A DNA stretch of 64,000 nt, from NCBI RefSeq assembly GCF_001440415.1, contig NZ_LLYA01000163.1:1-64000 (forward strand). The letters are read 5' to 3'. The notes beneath the pieces were generated by a model. It had not been told where the DNA came from. It was given only the letters and a program-made list of their open reading frames with translations, and searched no databases. Of this stretch, positions 1 through 8,870 are shown one piece after another; the stretch's first letter is position 1, and every line of letters starts with the position of its first letter. The position numbers and the translations under genes were made by a program. Origin of the DNA: Bradyrhizobium retamae. GTDB lineage: Bacteria; Pseudomonadota; Alphaproteobacteria; Rhizobiales; Xanthobacteraceae.

Positions 1-2
1 AT

Positions 3-608
3 GATCCACCTCGCCGCTGCCGTGATAAACTCGCGATGAATCCCAACAGACCCTACGTCGCCTACCCGCAAATCAAGTTGAACATCAGCAACATGGTCGC
101 GCCGATCGACTTCGAGAAGGACAAGGTCGACCTCGCCGTCCAGTTCGGCGGTGGAAACTGGCCTGGCGTCGAGACCGAACTCCTGTTCAAGGACCTGATC
201 CAGCCTGTATGCAGCCCGAAGCTCCTCAAGACGACGCGGCTTTCGGAGCTCGACGAACTGCGGAAAGTACAGCTCCTGCATTCGCACTATCGCCGCACCG
301 ACTGGCCTGACTGGTTGATGGCCGTAAAACGACCGGACCTGCTCACCGACGCGGGGATCAGCTTTCCGAGTTCGGTGCTGACCTATCAGGCCGCGGTCGA
401 AGGAGTCGGCGTGGCAGTGGGTCAATTGTTCCTGCTCCGGAACGAGATCCAGGGCGGGACGCTGGTTCCCCTCTTCAACGCGCCGTTCGAGCGCCGCATG
501 GCCCACTACGTCGCCTGGCCGAAGCACCGCCCCCTCAGCCGCAAGGCACGAAGCTTCGTCCATTGGTTGAAGGCGCAGATCGCGGAATCCCTTGCGGCGG
601 GCGCGTGA
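3..608 (+). pseudogene. LysR-family regulator, C-terminal effector domain only
   Basis: The frame is open to the left edge of the window and encodes the substrate-binding half of a LysR regulator of the GcvA type. The DLAVQFGGG stretch, the core with repeated E/F/R contacts and the C-terminal SRKARSFVHWLKAQI helix are typical. The N-terminal winged helix-turn-helix is absent from the window. The first codons, before about position 70, do not read like the expected linker, so the gene may be truncated or frameshifted as well as cut by the window edge. The ATG at 36 is an internal methionine. It is followed directly by two other gene fragments, which favours a remnant. Family assignment is good; intact versus broken cannot be settled here. 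Confidence 0.6.
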
Positions 609-699
609 AGTGGCGAGCTCGGCTTGCACGTGAGCGGATTGATAAAGTCGGAATGACCCTACTGGCCCTAAGGCGAACAACGAGCCGCCCATTGGTTCG

Positions 700-846
700 C
701 GGACGCGTACCCCACGGCCATGCCTATACTCGCACGGTCCTAACCGCCGTGGCCGGTCGGGCGATCTCCGAACACTGGACCATCGATGGCGCCGGACACG
801 CGTGGTCTGGCGGCAGTCCCGCCGGGTCCTACACTGATCCATATGT
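700..846 (+). pseudogene. PHB depolymerase (LpqC/PhaZ-type esterase) C-terminal fragment
   Basis: The frame starting at 563 contains, from about 705 to 843, the C-terminal signature of alpha/beta-hydrolase PHB depolymerases: YTRTV, then EHWTIDGAGHAWSGG with the catalytic-histidine context GHAW, then PAGSYTDP. Nothing of the upstream hydrolase domain (Gly-x-Ser-x-Gly nucleophile) is present. The fragment runs straight into the MaoC-like fragment after Asp-Pro, with no start codon or spacer. This is a deletion scar joining two unrelated genes, and no functional product is expected. Confidence 0.6.
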
Positions 847-1253
847 TTCGGCCGCTACTACGACGATTTCACGGTCGGCGACGTCTACGAGCACCGCCCC
901 GGCCGCACCATCACCGAAAGCGACAACACCTGGTTCACGCTATTGACGATGAACAGCCATCCGCTGCATTTCGACAAGGTCTACGCGGCCAAATCCGAAT
1001 TCAAGCAGCCGCTGTTAACAGCTGCCTGACATTGTCGATGGTGGTCGGCATGAGCGTCAGCGACATCAGCCAGAAGGCGATCGGCAAACTTGGCTCGAAC
1101 GACATCAAGCTGACCGCGCCGGTGTTCGTCGGCGATACGATCTACGCCGAATCGGAGGTGTTGGCGAAGCGCGAATCGGCTTCGCGGCCGGGACAAGGCC
1201 TTGTCACCGTGCGAACGATCGTCTCTGCAGAAAGACTTTCGCTGAGACGATGA
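847..1253 (+). pseudogene. MaoC-family (R)-hydratase, truncated and frameshifted
   Basis: Two frames together encode a MaoC/mesaconyl-CoA-hydratase-like hot-dog protein. The first carries FGRYYDDFTVGDVYEH and the active-site region TESDN followed by the NSHPLHFD histidine motif. The second resumes at NSCLTLSMVVGMSVSD and continues through KLTAPVFVGDTIYAESEVL. The join is at about 1014, where CAGCCGCTGTTAACAGC is one G short of the expected reading, giving a stop within a few codons. The 5' start and the last third are also missing (abnormal tail after TVRTI). Truncation at both ends plus an internal one-base deletion makes this a dead gene. Confidence 0.65.
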
Positions 1254-1926
1254 CGTGGTCGGTGATGGCGACGATGACCTGGAGTCCTACATGCAGCGAA
1301 ATCGCAGATTAGCATACAAAATCGTGCAAATGGCGGAGAGAGTGAGAGGCGAACCCACGATTCACGATCGCGGTGCTGAATTCCAATAACCAGCCGGCCG
1401 CCGTCAGGCTCGGAGCGCGCAAGTCTTAGGTGGTCCCTGCCCTTACCCCGCCGCTTCGCTCTCAGGGCCGTTCACGCTTCTCCGGGCATCAATCCACTTC
1501 CAAAGGACGACCGCCGACGCTGGCCTTCAATAGACTTTCTTGATCTCCCGGCATACGTCATGCACACGCCGCCTTCTAACTAAAAGAAAAACCCAAACTC
1601 TCGCTCCGGTCCATCATGGGAAAGTTTGGGCTAGATCCAGCCAGCGGGAGCTAGTCAAATCTAGCGCCGGAAACCCGCGCGGCGCTGCACTTCGGGAGTG
1701 TTAAGCCGCCGTGCACTACTCTCTGGGCGGCGCCCGGAGTGCCCGCGGCCGATTTACAAGGCAGATTACAAAGCCGCAATACGCAAGCACCGACTTTTGG
1801 CTGGTGGTGGCTAGACACTGTAGCGATACTGAGAGACGGCGAACGCAATGACCGCCACATCCTACGACCGGCAAGCCCGATTAGCACAATTGCCCGCAAT
1901 GCGGATCAGAAAAATCCCTCCGCCGA
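1254..1926. other. Intergenic stretch, no recognisable gene
   Basis: No convincing coding frame was seen. It contains one imperfect hairpin with 8-bp arms (1592-1599 pairing with 1623-1630, CCCAAACT/AGTTTGGG) and a 23-base loop. It has no following T-run, so it is not a standard intrinsic terminator. The 3' end of the CoxG-like gene abuts the right side. Confidence 0.4.
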
Positions 1927-2367
1927 TCAAAGAGTTTTTGCAAAGTTGGCGAAGAATTCGTCGGCCAATTTCTTGGCCGTGCCGTTGATCAGCCGCTGGC
2001 CGAGCTGCGCCAGTTTGCCGCCGGTCTGCGCCTCGACCTGATAGCTCAATAGCGTACCGCCTTCCTTTTCGGCCAGGTCAACTTTTGCCCCGCCCTTTGC
2101 AAATCCCGCGACGCCACCCTCGCCTTCCCCAGAGATCTTGTAGCCATTGGGGGGATCGAGATCGCTCAGCGTAACCTTGCCTTTGAACCGTGCCGATACC
2201 GGCCCAACCCTCATTTTGGTGACAGCACGAAAACCTTGGTCATCGGTCTTCTCGAGATCCTCGCAGCCGGGAATGCAGGCCTTCAGCACGGCCGGGTCAT
2301 TCAGCCTGGCCCACACGGTCTCACGGGGGGCGGCGAGTTGGATCTCGCCGGTCATCGTCATCGCCAT
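1927..2367 (-). CDS. CoxG-like SRPBCC protein (CO dehydrogenase subunit G family)
   Basis: A 146-residue protein of the CoxG branch of the SRPBCC (START/Bet v1-like) superfamily. Family markers include the N-terminal MTGEIQLAAPRETVWARLNDP strand-helix, LKACIPGCEDLEK, and the basic C-terminal helix ending in the phenylalanine-rich FFANFAKTL. CoxG proteins accompany molybdenum hydroxylases of the CO dehydrogenase family and are linked to maturation or membrane recruitment. That matches the Mo hydroxylase subunits at 8.9-13.4 kb. The start at 2367 is chosen because GCGGAG lies just upstream of that ATG; an upstream in-frame ATG at 2391 has no comparable site. It is last in the operon after the binding protein and the dehydratase-like gene. 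Confidence 0.8.
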   Translation of the reverse strand: MAMTMTGEIQLAAPRETVWARLNDPAVLKACIPGCEDLEKTDDQGFRAVTKMRVGPVSARFKGKVTLSDLDPPNGYKISGEGEGGVAGFAKGGAKVDLAEKEGGTLLSYQVEAQTGGKLAQLGQRLINGTAKKLADEFFANFAKTL

Positions 2368-2438
2368 GAGTTTCTCCGCAAAGGTTGACAAGGCGCCGCG
2401 GTTTCAAAGCGGCAGACGCTTCGACTCCGCGCGTGAGC

Positions 2439-3998
2439 CTAGTTGCGTTGGACAGGTGCGAACACCCGCGCCATGTAGGTCGAAAGGTCGTCCGCGATCT
2501 CCTGCCGCGAGGCGGAATTGATGCCGGCGAGCGTTTTGGCCAGCTCCTTCTTGAATTCGATCTGCATCGCGCGCGCGATCTGAATCCGCTGCGCTTGCGG
2601 TGATCCCGCGCCGTGCATCGATTCGGTCAGATATCCCACGGCATTTCGGCCGAGCGTCATATTCTCGACGAGGCGGAGAATCCGGATCCTGTCCTCGGTC
2701 GGGATGTCGGCCCGCCCTTTCAGGTACTTCTCGATCATCGGTCCGATCGTCTCATGCCGCAATTCGCGCTCCGAGGGTAACGTCACCATCAGCCCCCCGG
2801 CGAGGTCCTGTGCCAGCCGGCCGATCTCGTACGGCAGTCGCGTGACATGGTGCTTGCACACGTTGGCGAGCATCTCGTCGGGCAGGAAGGCGCCCGATTT
2901 CATCTCCATGCCCTGATGGCTCGCGGCAATGCCCGCCCCGTAGATCGTTTCGTTGAGATGGGTCATCTCGACCAGCTTGTCCCGCACATGGGAGGCGCGC
3001 TCGACGCCGTTGTAATCGGCAATGGTCGCTGCGGCACCGATCAGGACGTCGCCGACGCCGGTCTTACAAACGTAGCTGCGGCGGTGGTAGCAGGTGAAGC
3101 GCTCGACCAGGGTGGACGCGAATTCCACCTCGCCGTCCATGAAAATGTGTTCGTTGGGGACAAAAACGTCCTCGAACACGATCATCGCTTCCTGGCCCGC
3201 GAACCGTGCGTTGCCCGCGTCGATTTCACCGCCTTCCGCGCTTCTCGTGTCGCAGGATTGCCAGCCGCAAATGTAGGCGATGCCTCCGGCATCGACCGGC
3301 ACCGCGCCGGCGATCGCATAGTCCTTGTCTGCGGCCTCCAGCCTCATGGTCGGCATGACGATCAGCCAGTGCGAATTCAGGCAGCCGGTCTGGTGCGCCT
3401 TCGCGCCGCTGATGAAGATACCTTCCGGCGTGCGGCGCGTGACACGCACGAAGAGATCAGGATCCGCCTGCTGGGAAGGAGATTTGCTGCGATCACCCTT
3501 CACGTCGGTCATCGCGCCGCCGATCACCAGATTCGAGTGCTGGACCCGAACGAGGAAATCCTTGAACCGGTCGTGGTAGCCGGTACCGTTGTTCCGATCC
3601 AGATCGAACGTCACGGAATGGAGCGCATTCAGCGCGTCCATGCCGACGCAACGCTGGAAGCAGGTCCCTGTCAACTGTCCGAGGCGACGCTGCATCTTGT
3701 TCTGCATGACGAGATCGGCGGGGCTCGTCGCGATGTGGAGGAAGCGATTGATACGTTCGCCTGTCAGGGGCGACATGGCGGAAGCCAGTTCCGGATTGCT
3801 GTTCGCCAGGTCGTAGGTCTCGGCCACCGCGTTGATTGAAGGCCTGATGATCGGATGGTCGACCGGCTCGCTGACCGGCTCGCCCATCAGGTACACCTTG
3901 AGATTCCGGCCCCTCAGGCTCTCGATATATTCAGCCCCCGACCTGATCGGACGCCCCGACAGGATGGCACTACCGCCTGCAGCAAATTCCTTATCCAT
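2439..3998 (-). CDS. 4-hydroxybutyryl-CoA dehydratase / HpaB-family flavoprotein
   Basis: A 519-residue protein of the family uniting 4-hydroxyphenylacetate 3-monooxygenase (HpaB) with 4-hydroxybutyryl-CoA dehydratase/vinylacetyl-CoA isomerase (AbfD). Four residues correspond to the AbfD [4Fe-4S] ligands: C113 and C117 (GTCFQRCVG, spacing as in AbfD C99/C103), H305, and C311 (CYHRRSYVCKTG). Plain HpaB oxygenases lack this cysteine set, so a radical-type CoA dehydratase or isomerase is more likely than an oxygenase. From family knowledge the H-to-C spacing is 7 in AbfD; here it is 6. The gene lies between the binding protein and the CoxG-like gene on the same strand. The substrate is unknown. 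Confidence 0.75.
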   Translation of the reverse strand: MDKEFAAGGSAILSGRPIRSGAEYIESLRGRNLKVYLMGEPVSEPVDHPIIRPSINAVAETYDLANSNPELASAMSPLTGERINRFLHIATSPADLVMQNKMQRRLGQLTGTCFQRCVGMDALNALHSVTFDLDRNNGTGYHDRFKDFLVRVQHSNLVIGGAMTDVKGDRSKSPSQQADPDLFVRVTRRTPEGIFISGAKAHQTGCLNSHWLIVMPTMRLEAADKDYAIAGAVPVDAGGIAYICGWQSCDTRSAEGGEIDAGNARFAGQEAMIVFEDVFVPNEHIFMDGEVEFASTLVERFTCYHRRSYVCKTGVGDVLIGAAATIADYNGVERASHVRDKLVEMTHLNETIYGAGIAASHQGMEMKSGAFLPDEMLANVCKHHVTRLPYEIGRLAQDLAGGLMVTLPSERELRHETIGPMIEKYLKGRADIPTEDRIRILRLVENMTLGRNAVGYLTESMHGAGSPQAQRIQIARAMQIEFKKELAKTLAGINSASRQEIADDLSTYMARVFAPVQRN

Positions 3999-4096
3999 TC
4001 CGGAATGCCTCAGTTGCCGCGCCCACCGTCCGAGGTGGGCGCAAAGTCACAGTGCCGCGTCGCTACGGCTCGGAGCCGTCCCCGGGATTTCCGACA

Positions 4097-5323
4097 TCAA
4101 TCCTTCTTGACCAGCGGGCAGGCGCTGTCCTTGAGCGGACGGAACGCCTGGTCACCCGGGATCACCTCGCGAAGCTTGTAATAGTCCCATTCGCCCTTCG
4201 ACTCCGACGGCTTCTTGACCTCGTACACGTACATGTCGTGCACCATGCGACCGTCCTCGCGGATACGGCCGTTCTTGGCGAAGAAGTCGTTGATCGGCAG
4301 TTCGCGCAACTTGCTCATGACGGCCTTGGCGTCATCCGTTCCAGCGGCCTTGATGGCTGTGAGATAGTGCATCGTCGAGGAATAATCGCCGGCATCGCCC
4401 ATATGGGGCATGCGCTTCACCTTGGCGTAGAAGCGCTTCGACCATGCGCGCGTCTCGTCGTCACGGTCCCAGTAGAATGCATTCGTCAGCACCAAACCCT
4501 GAGCGAGGTCGAGTCCCATGCTCTTGATGTCGGTGATCCAGACCAGCAACCCCGCCAGTTCCTGGCCACCTTTCAGGATGCCGAATTCCTGCGCTGATTT
4601 CACCGCATTCACCAGCACCGTTCCCGAGCCGGCAAGCGCGACGACCTTCGCCTTCGACGCCTGGGCCTTCAACAGAAACGACGACTGGTCAAAAGTTTCC
4701 GGCGGATAGCGTGTTGAACCGATGACCTCTCCGCCAAGCGACTTCACGACAGCGGTGGTATCGGCCTCCAACGCATGTCCGAACGCGTAATCTGCGGTGA
4801 GGAAGTACCAGCTCTTGAAGCCGGCCTTCAGCATTGCCGAGCCCGTACCCTTGGCGAGGGCGTAGGTGTCATACGCATAGTGAATGCTGTTGGGGGTGCA
4901 GGCGTCGTTGGTCAGGCGGGACGAGCCGGAGCCATTGATGATGGCGATGCGGTTCTTTTCCTTGGCGAGCTGGGAGACGCCGAGCGCGATCGAGGAGTTG
5001 ATCAGGTTGGCGATCATGTCGACCTTTTCGACGTCGTAAAACCTGCGCGCCAATGTCGAGGCCGTGTCAGGCTTGTTCTGGTGGTCCGCAACGACAACCT
5101 GGATCGGCTTGCCCAGCACCGTGCCGCCAAAATCCTCAATGGCCATCTTGATCGCTGCGACCGAACCTTCGCCGGATTCGTGAGAGAACTGCCCGGACAT
5201 GTCGGTCAACACGCCGATCTTCACGACATCGTCGGAAACGGCAGCGGTCTGGGCGCCGGCATGATTGACGAAGAGAGCCGCCGCAGCCGCGGCGATCAGA
5301 GTTTTTTGCATTCCGGCCGTCAT
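4097..5323 (-). CDS. Branched-chain-amino-acid-type ABC transporter substrate-binding protein
   Basis: A periplasmic type-I binding protein (LivJ/Peripla_BP_6 family) of about 408 residues. A signal peptide (MQKTLIAAAAAALFVNHAGAQ) precedes VKIGVLTDMSGQFSHESGEG, the family start. In Bradyrhizobium-like genomes this family often binds aromatic or other organic acids rather than amino acids. The start at 5323 is chosen because AAGGGAGGAAAGCC immediately precedes it; the longer frame from 5350 has no such site. It is first in a three-gene operon. No permease genes are nearby and the only related ATPase (about 14.5-15.0 kb) is broken, so it must rely on a transporter elsewhere or be orphaned. Confidence 0.85.
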   Translation of the reverse strand: MTAGMQKTLIAAAAAALFVNHAGAQTAAVSDDVVKIGVLTDMSGQFSHESGEGSVAAIKMAIEDFGGTVLGKPIQVVVADHQNKPDTASTLARRFYDVEKVDMIANLINSSIALGVSQLAKEKNRIAIINGSGSSRLTNDACTPNSIHYAYDTYALAKGTGSAMLKAGFKSWYFLTADYAFGHALEADTTAVVKSLGGEVIGSTRYPPETFDQSSFLLKAQASKAKVVALAGSGTVLVNAVKSAQEFGILKGGQELAGLLVWITDIKSMGLDLAQGLVLTNAFYWDRDDETRAWSKRFYAKVKRMPHMGDAGDYSSTMHYLTAIKAAGTDDAKAVMSKLRELPINDFFAKNGRIREDGRMVHDMYVYEVKKPSESKGEWDYYKLREVIPGDQAFRPLKDSACPLVKKD

Positions 5324-5368
5324 GGCTTTCCTCCCTTGCTGTTGAAACACGGGTTCGATCCCGCCTTT

Positions 5369-5433
5369 GTTACATGCATAACTAGACTTTTGTTACATGC
5401 ATAACTAGACTTTTGTTACATGCATAACTAGAC
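5369..5433. promoter_or_regulatory. Triple 19-bp direct repeat, candidate HxlR operator array
   Basis: Three identical copies of GTTACATGCATAACTAGAC (5369-5387, 5392-5410, 5415-5433) are separated by TTTT, giving an exact 23-bp period. Each contains the palindrome ATGCAT and GTTA...TAAC arms. The array lies in the divergent gap between the binding-protein gene (start 5323) and the tandem-HxlR regulator (start 5526). A fourth, 17/19 copy sits before the other catabolic operon at 14254. This looks like the binding site of the adjacent regulator, controlling both operons and itself. Confidence 0.65.
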
Positions 5434-5525
5434 TTATATTTTCTGGGAGTCAATCGAGATGATGTGTTAAATGAGCGCACCTTCGAAACGGCCTCGGATC
5501 AGGCCGCGCAAAGAGGCCGATCGAG

Positions 5526-6566
5526 ATGCCTGCCACCGCCAAGGTCCAGAGAGCGAAGCCGCCGGTCAGAGCGGCTGCGAGACCGGTCGCGGCACAGGCT
5601 GGCGCGGCGCGGCGCGAACGCAACTGCTCGGTCGCGCGGACGCTCGACATCGTGTCGGACGCGTGGGCATTCCTGATCATCCGCGAGGCGTTCTTCGGAA
5701 CGCAGACGTTCGAGGCTTTTCGTTCGGCGCTTGGCATTCCGCGGGCGACGCTTACCAATCGCCTGAAGAAGCTGACGCAGCTCGCCATCTTCCGTCAGGT
5801 CGCGACTGGATCCTCGCTGCGCAAGGAATATCGACTGACCAGGATGGGGTTCGATCTCTATCCAAGCTTCATCGCGCTGATGCAGTTCGGCGACCGCTGG
5901 CTTGCGGGTGGCAAGCCGGCTCCCTTGACGCTGGTTCACATGGGTTGTGGCTGCGATAGTCGTCCCTTCGTCGCGTGCTCTCATTGCGGCGAAGGTGTCA
6001 ACGCACGGGATGTGAAGTACCGGGACGGACCGGGCGCCGGCCGCCACCCCGCAAAGGCCGGCCGCAACACCAGACGAGCCTCGGACGGAAGCCGCTTCCT
6101 GCTTGGGCGGCCGAGTTCCGTCTCGCGCGCCCTGCAGATCATCGGCGATAAATGGAGTTTTATGGTCGTTCGCGAGGGTTTTTTCGGCAACCGGCGCTAC
6201 GACAAGATCCTGACCGAGCTCGAGATCGCCCCGAACATCCTCACCGATCGGCTGTCGCGCCTCGTGTCGAATGGGATACTTGTCCGGAGGCAGTATCAGA
6301 GTTCGCCCGACCGCTATGAATATCTCCTCACCGACATGGGGCGCGACCTCTACGGACCCTTCATCGCCATGCTGCAATGGGGAGATCGCTGGCTTTCCAG
6401 GGGAAAGCCCCCGCTCCTGCTCAGGCATCTCCCCTGCGGACACGATTTTCATGCCGAGGTGGTTTGCGACCATTGCAAGCAGCCGATCGTCGCTGCCGAC
6501 ATGCGGTACAGGCTGGCCTACGATCCAAAATCCTTTGGAGCTCTGGGTCCCCGCTCCGTCAGCTAG
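5526..6566 (+). CDS. Tandem-domain HxlR-family transcriptional regulator
   Basis: A 346-residue protein made of two HxlR winged-helix domains. The first is at about residues 30-125 (CSVARTLDIVSDAWAFLIIR ... RATLTNRLKKL), the second at about 195-295 (SSVSRALQIIGDKWSFMVVR ... PNILTDRLSRL). Each is followed by a short cysteine segment (ACSHCGEGVN and CDHCKQPIV) that could bind metal or sense thiols. HxlR proteins normally act as dimers of single-domain chains, so this chain carries a built-in pair. It is divergent from the binding-protein operon across the triple repeat and convergent with the CoA-ligase operon, sharing its last four bases. A local regulator of both catabolic operons is inferred. 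Confidence 0.85.
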   Translation: MPATAKVQRAKPPVRAAARPVAAQAGAARRERNCSVARTLDIVSDAWAFLIIREAFFGTQTFEAFRSALGIPRATLTNRLKKLTQLAIFRQVATGSSLRKEYRLTRMGFDLYPSFIALMQFGDRWLAGGKPAPLTLVHMGCGCDSRPFVACSHCGEGVNARDVKYRDGPGAGRHPAKAGRNTRRASDGSRFLLGRPSSVSRALQIIGDKWSFMVVREGFFGNRRYDKILTELEIAPNILTDRLSRLVSNGILVRRQYQSSPDRYEYLLTDMGRDLYGPFIAMLQWGDRWLSRGKPPLLLRHLPCGHDFHAEVVCDHCKQPIVAADMRYRLAYDPKSFGALGPRSVS

Positions 6567-8107
6567 GCAGTCTGGTTCAACGCCTCGACCAGCTTGAAGC
6601 GCATGATCTTCCCTGAACCGGTGCGCGGGATTTCCGGGACGAAGTGAGTGGCCTCGGGGATCTTGTAGGACGACAGGTGCGCCCTGCAATGATCCATCAA
6701 CGCGTCGACATCCAGTTCGTCAGGTTTGGCCACGATGAACAGGCATGACACTTCGCCGAGCGTGGCGTGCCGGATGCCGACAACAGCGCAATCGGTTACG
6801 TGCGGATGCCGGAGCACGACTTCCTCGATCTCGGCCGGCGCAATGTTCTGGCCGCCGCGGATAATGAGCTCCTTGATGCGTCCGGTGATCGTGAGATAGC
6901 CGGACAGGTCCGACTTCGCGAGATCTCCGGTGTGGTACCAGCCCTTCCGCAGCGCGGAGGCGGTCTCCTCCGGCTTGTTGTGATAGCCTTTCATGAGGTT
7001 CGGCCCGCGCACGATCAACTCCCCCTCTTCGCCGAAGGGGACGTCCTCCAGCGAGGACGGATCGACGATGCGCACGGCAAGGCCCGGCACGGGGAGCCCA
7101 CACGAACCGATCGGCCGCTCGCCGCGGAGCCAGTTCATGGTGACCATCGTGGAGGTCTCGGTGATGCCGTAGCCGTCGAGCAGCGGCGTCTTGAAGCGGT
7201 CCTCGAATGCCCGGTTTAGCGTTGCGGGCATGATCGCGCCGGCCGAGATGCATAGCCTGACATTCCCGAGTCGCTCAATGCCGCTCTCCTGAGCCTTGTG
7301 CAGCAGATAGTGGAACATGGTAGGCACGCCGGGAAAGACGGTGTATTTGCCGGTCTCCAAAAGCTCCAGCGCCTGCTGCGGCGAGAATTTTTCCATGATG
7401 TGCTCGCTCGCGCCGACGGCGAGAACGCTGAGCACAGACAGGTTCAGGCCGTAGGAATGGAACAGCGGCAGCGGCGAAAGGACGACATCCGTCGTGCTGA
7501 GCTGGCCAATCGGCGCCCAGCATGCGGCGGCGATCCACAGCATGCTGCGCAGCGACAGCAGGACGCCTTTGGCACGACCAGTGGTGCCTGATGTGTAGAT
7601 GATGAACGAGGAGCGGTCCATGTCGCCGGGATCCGGCGGCGTGGCACCGCCGCCGGCGGCCAGGTCGGCCATGGACAAGCCGTCCTGTGGCGCTCCACCT
7701 CCGGCATAGGCCATTTTGGGCGAGATCCCGGCCTCGCGCGAGATCTTCGCGATCAAGTCCTTCCTTGCAGGTGTCGTGATGACGGTCCCGCAGTTTGCGT
7801 CCGTCAATCGATAGCTGATCTCTCCTTCCGCCGCCTCGAAGCTGATCGGAACGATCACGGCGCCGGCGCGCAGGCCGGCCAGGCACGCCTCGATCCAGTC
7901 GACACCGTTCGGCAGGTAGATGGCGATGCAGTCGCCCTCACGGACGCCGGCTTTCGCCAGGTTGGCGGCGATCGCGGCCGTATTTTTGGCCAGTTGCGCG
8001 TAGGTGATCGAGCGCGACGAGTCCCAGTACGCTACCTGCTCCGGCCGCTCCTTCGCATGCCGATCGACGAGTTTTCCGATCGGCGCGATCAAGTCTACGT
8101 GCAGCAT
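6563..8107 (-). CDS. Acyl-CoA synthetase (AMP-forming, class I adenylate-forming)
   Basis: A 514-residue ANL-superfamily ligase converting a carboxylic acid, ATP and CoA to an acyl-CoA. The phosphate-binding P-loop YTSGTTGRAKGV is at about 171-182, the A5 motif is DGYGITETST, the hinge follows GWYHTGDLAKSD...ITGRIKELI, and the catalytic lysine lies in the C-terminal PRTGSGKIMR. A GGGAGGAGAACG site precedes the ATG. It is the last gene of the seven-gene operon and would perform the first step of the pathway, activating the substrate. Its stop shares the palindrome CTAG with the stop of the convergent regulator. Confidence 0.9.
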   Translation of the reverse strand: MLHVDLIAPIGKLVDRHAKERPEQVAYWDSSRSITYAQLAKNTAAIAANLAKAGVREGDCIAIYLPNGVDWIEACLAGLRAGAVIVPISFEAAEGEISYRLTDANCGTVITTPARKDLIAKISREAGISPKMAYAGGGAPQDGLSMADLAAGGGATPPDPGDMDRSSFIIYTSGTTGRAKGVLLSLRSMLWIAAACWAPIGQLSTTDVVLSPLPLFHSYGLNLSVLSVLAVGASEHIMEKFSPQQALELLETGKYTVFPGVPTMFHYLLHKAQESGIERLGNVRLCISAGAIMPATLNRAFEDRFKTPLLDGYGITETSTMVTMNWLRGERPIGSCGLPVPGLAVRIVDPSSLEDVPFGEEGELIVRGPNLMKGYHNKPEETASALRKGWYHTGDLAKSDLSGYLTITGRIKELIIRGGQNIAPAEIEEVVLRHPHVTDCAVVGIRHATLGEVSCLFIVAKPDELDVDALMDHCRAHLSSYKIPEATHFVPEIPRTGSGKIMRFKLVEALNQTA

Positions 8108-8120
8108 CGTTCTCCTCCCG

Positions 8121-8870
8121 TCAGATCATGCTGAACCCGCCGCTGATACTGATCGTCTGTCCGGTGATCCAACCGCCGGCGTCGGAGGCGAGCAGCGCCA
8201 CCATCGGCGCGACGTCGGAAGGCTGGCCGAGACGCCGGATCGCATAAGCCTTGACCAGCTTCTCGCGGTTGGCCTCGACCCATGCCTTGTCGTGCGCGGT
8301 CTCGATCAGCCCGAGCGAGAGCGAATTGGCCGTCACGCCCGAGCGGCCCCATTCCCGCGCGAGCGACTTCATCAGCGCGATGGTACCGGCACGCGCCGCC
8401 GCGGCAAGCGCCAATCCGGATTCGCCGACGCGGGAAGAATCTCCCATGATCGAGATAATGCGCCCGCGGCCCGAGGCCTCCAGCAGTGGACCGGCGCTGT
8501 GGCAGCAATTCAGCGCGCCGTACAGGCAGGTATCGATCTGCTTGCGCCAATCCTCCGGGCCGCTTTCGCTGAAGCGCTTGCGGAACACCAGGCCGGCGTT
8601 GTTGACGAGGATGTCGAGCCCGCCAAAGTCGTTCTGGACGTTGGCGACGAGCTGCTTAACCACACCGGCGTCCGAGATGTCGGCCTGATAGGCCTTCGCC
8701 TTGCCCCCGGCCTTCTGGATCTCGGCGGCCACCGCTTCGGCCTCCGCCTTCGAGCCGTGATAATTCACCGCCACCGCCGCGCCGGCGGCGGCGAGTGCTT
8801 TGGAGATGGCGGCGCCGACGTCCCGCCCGCCGCCTGTAACGAGCGCAACGCGTCCCTGAAGATCGATCAT
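8121..8870 (-). CDS. SDR-fold protein lacking the catalytic Tyr and Lys
   Basis: A 249-residue short-chain dehydrogenase/reductase. The nucleotide-binding motif VTGGGRDVG (about 11-19), the NNAG motif (90-93), the Ser-containing strand IISIMGDSS and the C-terminal WITGQTISISGG are all present. At the YxxxK catalytic position the protein reads A156-A-A-A-R160, so the Tyr is replaced by Ala and the Lys by Arg. It cannot use the normal SDR proton relay and may be a binding or structural homologue, a non-redox enzyme, or an altered reductase. Its ATG overlaps the stop of the Mo subunit (ATGA), which argues for co-translation. Confidence 0.8.
   Translation of the reverse strand: MIDLQGRVALVTGGGRDVGAAISKALAAAGAAVAVNYHGSKAEAEAVAAEIQKAGGKAKAYQADISDAGVVKQLVANVQNDFGGLDILVNNAGLVFRKRFSESGPEDWRKQIDTCLYGALNCCHSAGPLLEASGRGRIISIMGDSSRVGESGLALAAAARAGTIALMKSLAREWGRSGVTANSLSLGLIETAHDKAWVEANREKLVKAYAIRRLGQPSDVAPMVALLASDAGGWITGQTISISGGFSMI

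Noticed and set aside
1592..1630. Intrinsic terminator at the CoxG gene end
   Set aside because: The stem has an over-long 23-base loop and no T-run, and lies about 300 bases past the stop codon.
2847..3839. 330-residue + strand frame antisense to the dehydratase-like gene
   Set aside because: It is the shadow of a high-GC coding sequence; it has no motif and no ribosome-binding site, while the - strand reads a full conserved protein.
5369..5433. CRISPR-like array
   Set aside because: Three identical 19-bp units separated only by TTTT; there are no variable spacers and no cas genes nearby.
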